A DNA stretch of 9,789 nt, from assembly GCA_031274115.1 (NCBI GenBank), contig JAISQP010000102.1:1-9789 (forward strand), given 5' to 3'. Below are positions 7,028-9,789 of the stretch, piece after piece; the first letter of the stretch is position 1; the number at the start of each line of letters is the position of its first letter. Source of the stretch: Synergistaceae bacterium (GTDB taxonomy: Bacteria; Synergistota; Synergistia; Synergistales; Synergistaceae). Below the pieces are notes generated by a model. The model was not told where the DNA came from. It saw only the letters and a list, made by a program, of their open reading frames with translations, and made no database searches. Both the position numbers and the translations under genes were made by a program.

Positions 7028-7969
7028 TCATTTTTGGCCGAAGAAGATCAGCATACCCAACAGGTATTTTGTCAGTTCGGGGTCCCTGTTCCAGATGTCG
7101 AATCTGTTCCACAGAAGGCACTCGATTCCCTCGCTCATCAGTTCCTCCCCCCGCTCCTTGCCAAGATATCGATAGACGAAACCGGCTCTGTATTTTTCTT
7201 TTTTTTCGTAAAAATAAAGATTTGTTATTCTGCTTAAATTCCTGAGCTTTTTGCCCTTCGTCCTCCTCTCGTAAAATTCCAGCCTCAGTTTGTCCTCCAG
7301 TGTCACGAAGGGCTTGTCCTCGTATGCGTGAACCAGTTCGTGAACGGCTGTTTTCAAATTGTTCACCTCGACCCGGCCTCTGCTGTACCTCCCCCTGGAT
7401 GCTCTTCCGGCGACTATCGCCTGTCCCCGATTGAGATACTTTATCCATCCGAGCCAGCGCGCCGGCAAAAACTCCGACGCTTCGGCCAACAACTCCATCG
7501 CGTATTCATCCGACCGGAAGTCATCGAACTCGAGCCTGACTCCGCCAAAAGGAACCATCTTCGACAGCTCGCCGACGATTATCCGAGGCATCTTATCGCC
7601 AAAAAACGTCAGGGCGTAGGAGCTTTCTTCGGAAACCCTGGCTAAGAGATGACGGTAAACGGGCGCGCCAATCGCCTCTATAAGCTCCACGCCGACCTCT
7701 CCACTGTCATGGTAATCGGAACTCCCATGGCGCACGCCGCCGCCCCGCGCCGCCGTTTCGGCCAGTATTTTCCCCGTCTCATCGAGCCAGGCGTCCTCCC
7801 AGCGCTCCGCCGAATGAGCGGAGCTTGCGGCAAAGCCGACGCAGGCTAAAATCGCCGCAAAGAACAACGCACTAAAGAACATCGGGGATTTTTTACGAAT
7901 GACGCCTGTTCGCGCCGAACTGACGGCGGCCGGTATGCCGTGCGGAAATTTCTTTTGCGGTTGCTTCAT
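7028..7969 (-). CDS. Exported zincin-like metallopeptidase (HELVH motif), unnamed
   Basis: This 313-residue protein has an N-terminal export signal: a basic segment ending RKKSP (25-29), a hydrophobic core FFSALFFAAILACVGFAAS (31-49) and probable cleavage near 51-54. The mature part carries HELVH (H210, E211, H214), the zinc-binding and catalytic motif of zincins. Downstream, GEELMSEGIE (274-283) offers E276 or E280 as a third ligand, an arrangement resembling phage-associated and toxin-type zincins in which a glutamate lies about 60-70 residues after HExxH. The region 225-275 is rich in Lys, Arg, Glu and Tyr. The substrate is unknown. No good ribosome binding site precedes the ATG at 7969: GGAAG is 14 bases away. 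Met30 (codon at 7880-7882) is an alternative but lacks a site too and loses the basic segment. It stands alone, convergent with gltD. Confidence 0.75.
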   Translation of the reverse strand: MKQPQKKFPHGIPAAVSSARTGVIRKKSPMFFSALFFAAILACVGFAASSAHSAERWEDAWLDETGKILAETAARGGGVRHGSSDYHDSGEVGVELIEAIGAPVYRHLLARVSEESSYALTFFGDKMPRIIVGELSKMVPFGGVRLEFDDFRSDEYAMELLAEASEFLPARWLGWIKYLNRGQAIVAGRASRGRYSRGRVEVNNLKTAVHELVHAYEDKPFVTLEDKLRLEFYERRTKGKKLRNLSRITNLYFYEKKEKYRAGFVYRYLGKERGEELMSEGIECLLWNRFDIWNRDPELTKYLLGMLIFFGQK

Positions 7970-8011
7970 ATCGAGATCACTCGCTTCCGGAGAATTATTT
8001 TTGCCCTTTCT

Positions 8012-8129
8012 ATAAGGAAACGCTGATTAAATCGCTAAAACGACATTTTTGCCATTTGCGAATACGGAGACCTCCGAGGTTTTAATCGTTACCCTTTAGG
8101 CCTCTAACGATAAATCAGCCTTTCTTTAA
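8012..8129. repeat. Palindrome-ended repeat element, copy 1
   Basis: The ends AAGGAAACGCTGATT (8014-8028) and AATCAGCCTTTCTTT (8113-8127) are inverted repeats matching at 13 of 15 positions. Inside, GATTAAA (8025-8031) also matches TTTAATC (8081-8087) and TAAAAC (8036-8041) matches GTTTTA (8079-8084), so a branched or alternative fold is possible. GGAG/CTCC forms a small central hairpin near 8066-8075. It is flanked by ATAA on the left and TTAA on the right. The size of about 105-118 bases, palindromic ends and no coding capacity fit a MITE-type or REP-like element. Confidence 0.75.
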
Positions 8130-8137
8130 GATTCTAT

Positions 8138-8157
8138 CGCTAAATGTTGCTTTATCG
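8138..8157. promoter_or_regulatory. Short hairpin or operator-like inverted repeat upstream of the -10 box
   Basis: CGCTAAA (8138-8144) and TTTATCG (8151-8157) are inverted repeats with one mismatch around a 6-base loop. The arms echo sequences in the flanking repeats (ATCGCTAAA and TTTAATCGTT), so this may be a shortened relic of the same element. It covers the -35 region of the candidate promoter at 8163-8171 and could therefore bind a regulator. Confidence 0.35.
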
Positions 8158-8162
8158 TTGTG

Positions 8163-8171
8163 TGTTATAAT
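8163..8171 (+). promoter_or_regulatory. Extended -10 promoter of the phosphoesterase-CHASE2 operon
   Basis: TGT followed directly by TATAAT (8166-8171) is a perfect extended -10 element. The -35 region is poor (only TTGCTT at 8147-8152, spaced too closely), which extended -10 promoters tolerate. Transcription would start near 8178, so the whole of repeat copy 2 would lie in the untranslated leader, about 158 bases before the ATG. Confidence 0.5.
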
Positions 8172-8187
8172 GGCTGCGAAATTAGTA

Positions 8188-8300
8188 TTAAGGGAAACGC
8201 TGATTAAATCGCTAAAACAACATGCCGCTATTTGCAAATGCGGATATCGGGGTTTTAATCTTTACCCTTTAGGCTCAGAACGATAAATCAGCCGTCTTAA
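8188..8300. repeat. Palindrome-ended repeat element, copy 2
   Basis: It is a direct copy of the element 177 bases upstream. The left 26 bases from GGAAACGC are identical in both copies, as is the right AACGATAAATCAGCC; TTTTAATC-n-TTACCCTTTAGGC differs by one base; the centre differs more and is shorter. Copy 1 runs 8016-8120 and copy 2 8193-8293 between matched ends (105 against 101 bases). TTAA stands at both outer edges (8188-8191 and 8297-8300), which could be a target duplication or simply part of the ends. The element lies in the predicted leader of the downstream operon. Confidence 0.78.
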
Positions 8301-8325
8301 AACCTAACACATTGCGCCTGTGAAT

Positions 8326-8330
8326 GGAGA
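8326..8330 (+). promoter_or_regulatory. Ribosome binding site that decides the phosphoesterase start
   Basis: GGAGA lies 5 bases before the ATG at 8336. An in-frame ATG at 8324 overlaps this site and has no site of its own, so the downstream ATG is preferred; it gives the family-typical beginning MVRYFTSDQHF. Confidence 0.65.
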
Positions 8331-8335
8331 GTGTT

Positions 8336-8887
8336 ATGGTGCGGTATTTCACCAGCGACCAGCATTTTTTTGATTCTGATATTTTATCCTATTGCGACAG
8401 ACCGTATGAAAACATCAAGGCAATGAACGACGATATGATAAGCAAATTTGTTAATAAGACGGAGGACGCGAGCGAGGTATACATTCTTGGAGACATATTT
8501 GGCAGCTGCCAGCCGCACTCCCCGTTCGCCGCGTGCAAGAGCGTGATGGAGAGGTTGGGCATACTCGAACGCCCGTTTCACCTTATCCTTGGCAATCACG
8601 ATTGCCTGAACGCAGAGGAGTACATGGAGGTTGGATTCGTATCCGTGAAGAGGATCGAGTTCATAACGATCGGGGACATGAAGGTAATGCTCACTCACGA
8701 TCCATGTCTCGTGCAGCCGATGGACACGTTTGCTATATGCGGGCACATCCACACGCTCTTCTCGGAAAACTGGCAACCTTTAAGGAATACCTTCACGATT
8801 AACGTCTCCGTCGAAATGCGCGGCTACGCGCCGGTCTCCGAGACGGAGATCCTTGAGCTGGCAAAAAAATCCGAATACAGGGGATAG
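8336..8887 (+). CDS. Small calcineurin-like metallophosphoesterase
   Basis: This 183-residue soluble protein has all metal-binding motifs of the calcineurin-like superfamily in order: D8-x-H10 (FTSDQHF), G52-D53 (YILGDIFG), G86-N87-H88-D89, H121 (THDP) and G136-H137-x-H139 (CGHIH). These bind two metal ions and hydrolyse phosphate esters. RPYENIKAMNDDMI (22-35) and the C-terminal NVSVEMRGYAPVS match a compact bacterial subgroup of about 160-190 residues with uncertain substrates. There is no signal peptide, so it acts in the cytoplasm. It lies 3 bases before the CHASE2 gene, whose ribosome binding site overlaps its last codons, so the two are translated together. Cyclic nucleotide phosphodiesterase activity is possible given that neighbour, but the sequence alone does not show it. 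Confidence 0.85.
   Translation: MVRYFTSDQHFFDSDILSYCDRPYENIKAMNDDMISKFVNKTEDASEVYILGDIFGSCQPHSPFAACKSVMERLGILERPFHLILGNHDCLNAEEYMEVGFVSVKRIEFITIGDMKVMLTHDPCLVQPMDTFAICGHIHTLFSENWQPLRNTFTINVSVEMRGYAPVSETEILELAKKSEYRG
8879..8884 (+). promoter_or_regulatory. Ribosome binding site of the CHASE2 gene
   Basis: AGGGGA overlaps the final codons of the phosphoesterase gene and lies 6 bases before the ATG at 8891, which suggests translational coupling. Confidence 0.6.
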
Positions 8888-8890
8888 CGA

Positions 8891-9789
8891 ATGCGCGGCG
8901 TCTTCGAGACTATTAAATCCTTAGGTTGGAAAAGGCTGCGCCTCTCACTGGCGTCCGGAGGGGTATGTCTGGCGCTGGTCGGAACTCTGTTAGCGACGCA
9001 GCCGCCTTTTTTCAGGCGGCTCGACAGGATGGTGTACGATATTTTCTTGAGAGAATTTGCCAACGGGGAACCTTCCAAGACGCCCATACTCATTGACATC
9101 GACGAGCGCAGCATAGGAGATCTGGGGCAGTGGCCCTGGCCGCGCTATCGTCTTGCTGAGCTTCTGGCGGCCCTCTACCAGGGGGGAGTCGACGCCATAG
9201 GCGTCGATATTCTGATGACCGAGCCTGACAGGACATCACCGGCGCTTTGGGCGAAACAGATCACTGAGGACTTCGGCGTCGAGCCGGATTTCACCGGAAT
9301 CCCTCCCGAACTTATGGACAACGACCGGTATCTCGCCTCAATCATGAAACAAATCCCTGTGGTTATTTCGGCTCAAATTACTGAAAACCCCAATGATATC
9401 GCTTCTTCCTCGCCGAAATTTCTTCCTATCGCAGATATGAGAGATCCCGGCGCGCCGAGGCTCGAGCAGATCCTCCGGAACAACGCAGGGATTCAGATGC
9501 CCGTGCCTGTGCTGGCGGACGCGGCTTCGTATCTCGGCTTGATGAACGCGGAGGGAGATGAGGACAGCATATTCAGAAGAATACCGCTGTTTCAGCTATG
9601 GAACGGCAAACCCGTCGCGGGGTTGGCGTTGGCGACCTTGGCGCTTTACGCGGGCAATCACAGCCTCGCGGTCAATATCGCGAGCGACGGACAGATGTCT
9701 ATAAAGACTGCGGGCGTCGTCATTCCGGTCTCGCACGGAGGTTCGATGCCCATCGCGTTCAGGGGAAAGAGCGGGAGCTATCCTGTGTA
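8891..9789 (+). CDS. CHASE2-domain membrane sensor protein, 3' end outside the window
   Basis: The first 299 residues are present and the frame is open to the window edge. A hydrophobic segment at about 18-40 (LSLASGGVCLALVGTLLA) would be the first membrane span, placing what follows outside the cytoplasm. The extracytoplasmic part matches CHASE2: ILIDIDERSIGDLGQWPWPR (66-85, with D69, D71 and the WPWPR signature), then a GVDAIGVDILMTEPD stretch, a longer variable region and MPIAFRGKSGSYP near the end of the visible part. CHASE2 sensors usually end with two or three further membrane spans and an output domain, commonly a class III nucleotide cyclase, a histidine kinase or a Ser/Thr kinase; none of that is visible, so the output is unknown. 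It follows the phosphoesterase by 3 bases. Confidence 0.88.
   Translation, partial: MRGVFETIKSLGWKRLRLSLASGGVCLALVGTLLATQPPFFRRLDRMVYDIFLREFANGEPSKTPILIDIDERSIGDLGQWPWPRYRLAELLAALYQGGVDAIGVDILMTEPDRTSPALWAKQITEDFGVEPDFTGIPPELMDNDRYLASIMKQIPVVISAQITENPNDIASSSPKFLPIADMRDPGAPRLEQILRNNAGIQMPVPVLADAASYLGLMNAEGDEDSIFRRIPLFQLWNGKPVAGLALATLALYAGNHSLAVNIASDGQMSIKTAGVVIPVSHGGSMPIAFRGKSGSYPV

Larger units (their letters stand above)
7970..8335. other. Divergent intergenic region with two repeat copies
   Basis: This lies between the minus-strand metallopeptidase and the plus-strand phosphoesterase. It holds two direct copies of a palindrome-ended element, a short hairpin and a promoter-like sequence between them, and the start site of the phosphoesterase. 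I see no gene. For the minus-strand gene I found only a weak -10-like TATAGA (8008-8013 on the plus strand) with no convincing -35 box. Confidence 0.7.

Noticed and set aside
8012..8300. A CRISPR-like array
   Set aside because: Only two copies exist, each about 105 bases with palindromic ends and no uniform spacers. CRISPR repeats are much shorter and more numerous.

Overview
The window looks like a chromosomal segment of a bacterium with GC-rich coding DNA. Codon use mixes G/C-ending codons with frequent ATA (Ile) and AGG (Arg), and the intergenic stretches are clearly AT-richer. A secreted protein with a Sec-type leader, a CHASE2 sensor and a two-subunit glutamate synthase fit a free-living or gut-type bacterium. 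My best guess is a Synergistota-like lineage, but this rests on general impression of codon use and protein style, and no marker gene here settles it.

Layout. Positions 1-480 are an AT-rich leader with no convincing gene. It holds an 11-bp inverted repeat, a candidate extended -10 promoter, a short AT-rich palindrome and a strong ribosome binding site. Then come gltB (481-5217) and gltD (5234-6700), the large and small subunits of glutamate synthase, 16 bases apart and surely one operon. They assimilate ammonia by turning glutamine plus 2-oxoglutarate into two glutamates, with electrons entering through GltD. Positions 6701-7027 separate convergent genes and are almost filled by one large imperfect palindrome (6711-6969), which looks like a small non-autonomous mobile or repetitive element; a weak terminator overlaps its left end. 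On the minus strand, 7028-7969 encodes an exported protein with an HELVH zinc-protease motif, which I read as an unnamed zincin-like metallopeptidase.

Positions 7970-8335 lie between this gene and a divergent plus-strand pair. They contain two direct copies of a roughly 105-base element with inverted-repeat ends, 177 bases apart, with a promoter-like TGT-TATAAT between them. Copy 2 falls in the predicted 5' leader of the downstream operon. That operon is a small calcineurin-like metallophosphoesterase (8336-8887) followed after 3 bases by a CHASE2-domain membrane sensor (8891 to the window end, truncated). CHASE2 proteins often carry nucleotide cyclase or kinase outputs, so the pair may form a signalling module, but the output domain is outside the window.

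The glutamate synthase genes are ordinary in content. The parts most worth a second look are the two kinds of palindromic repeats, the metallopeptidase and the phosphoesterase-CHASE2 pair. I did not find a CRISPR array, tRNA, rRNA, transposase or recognisable defence system.
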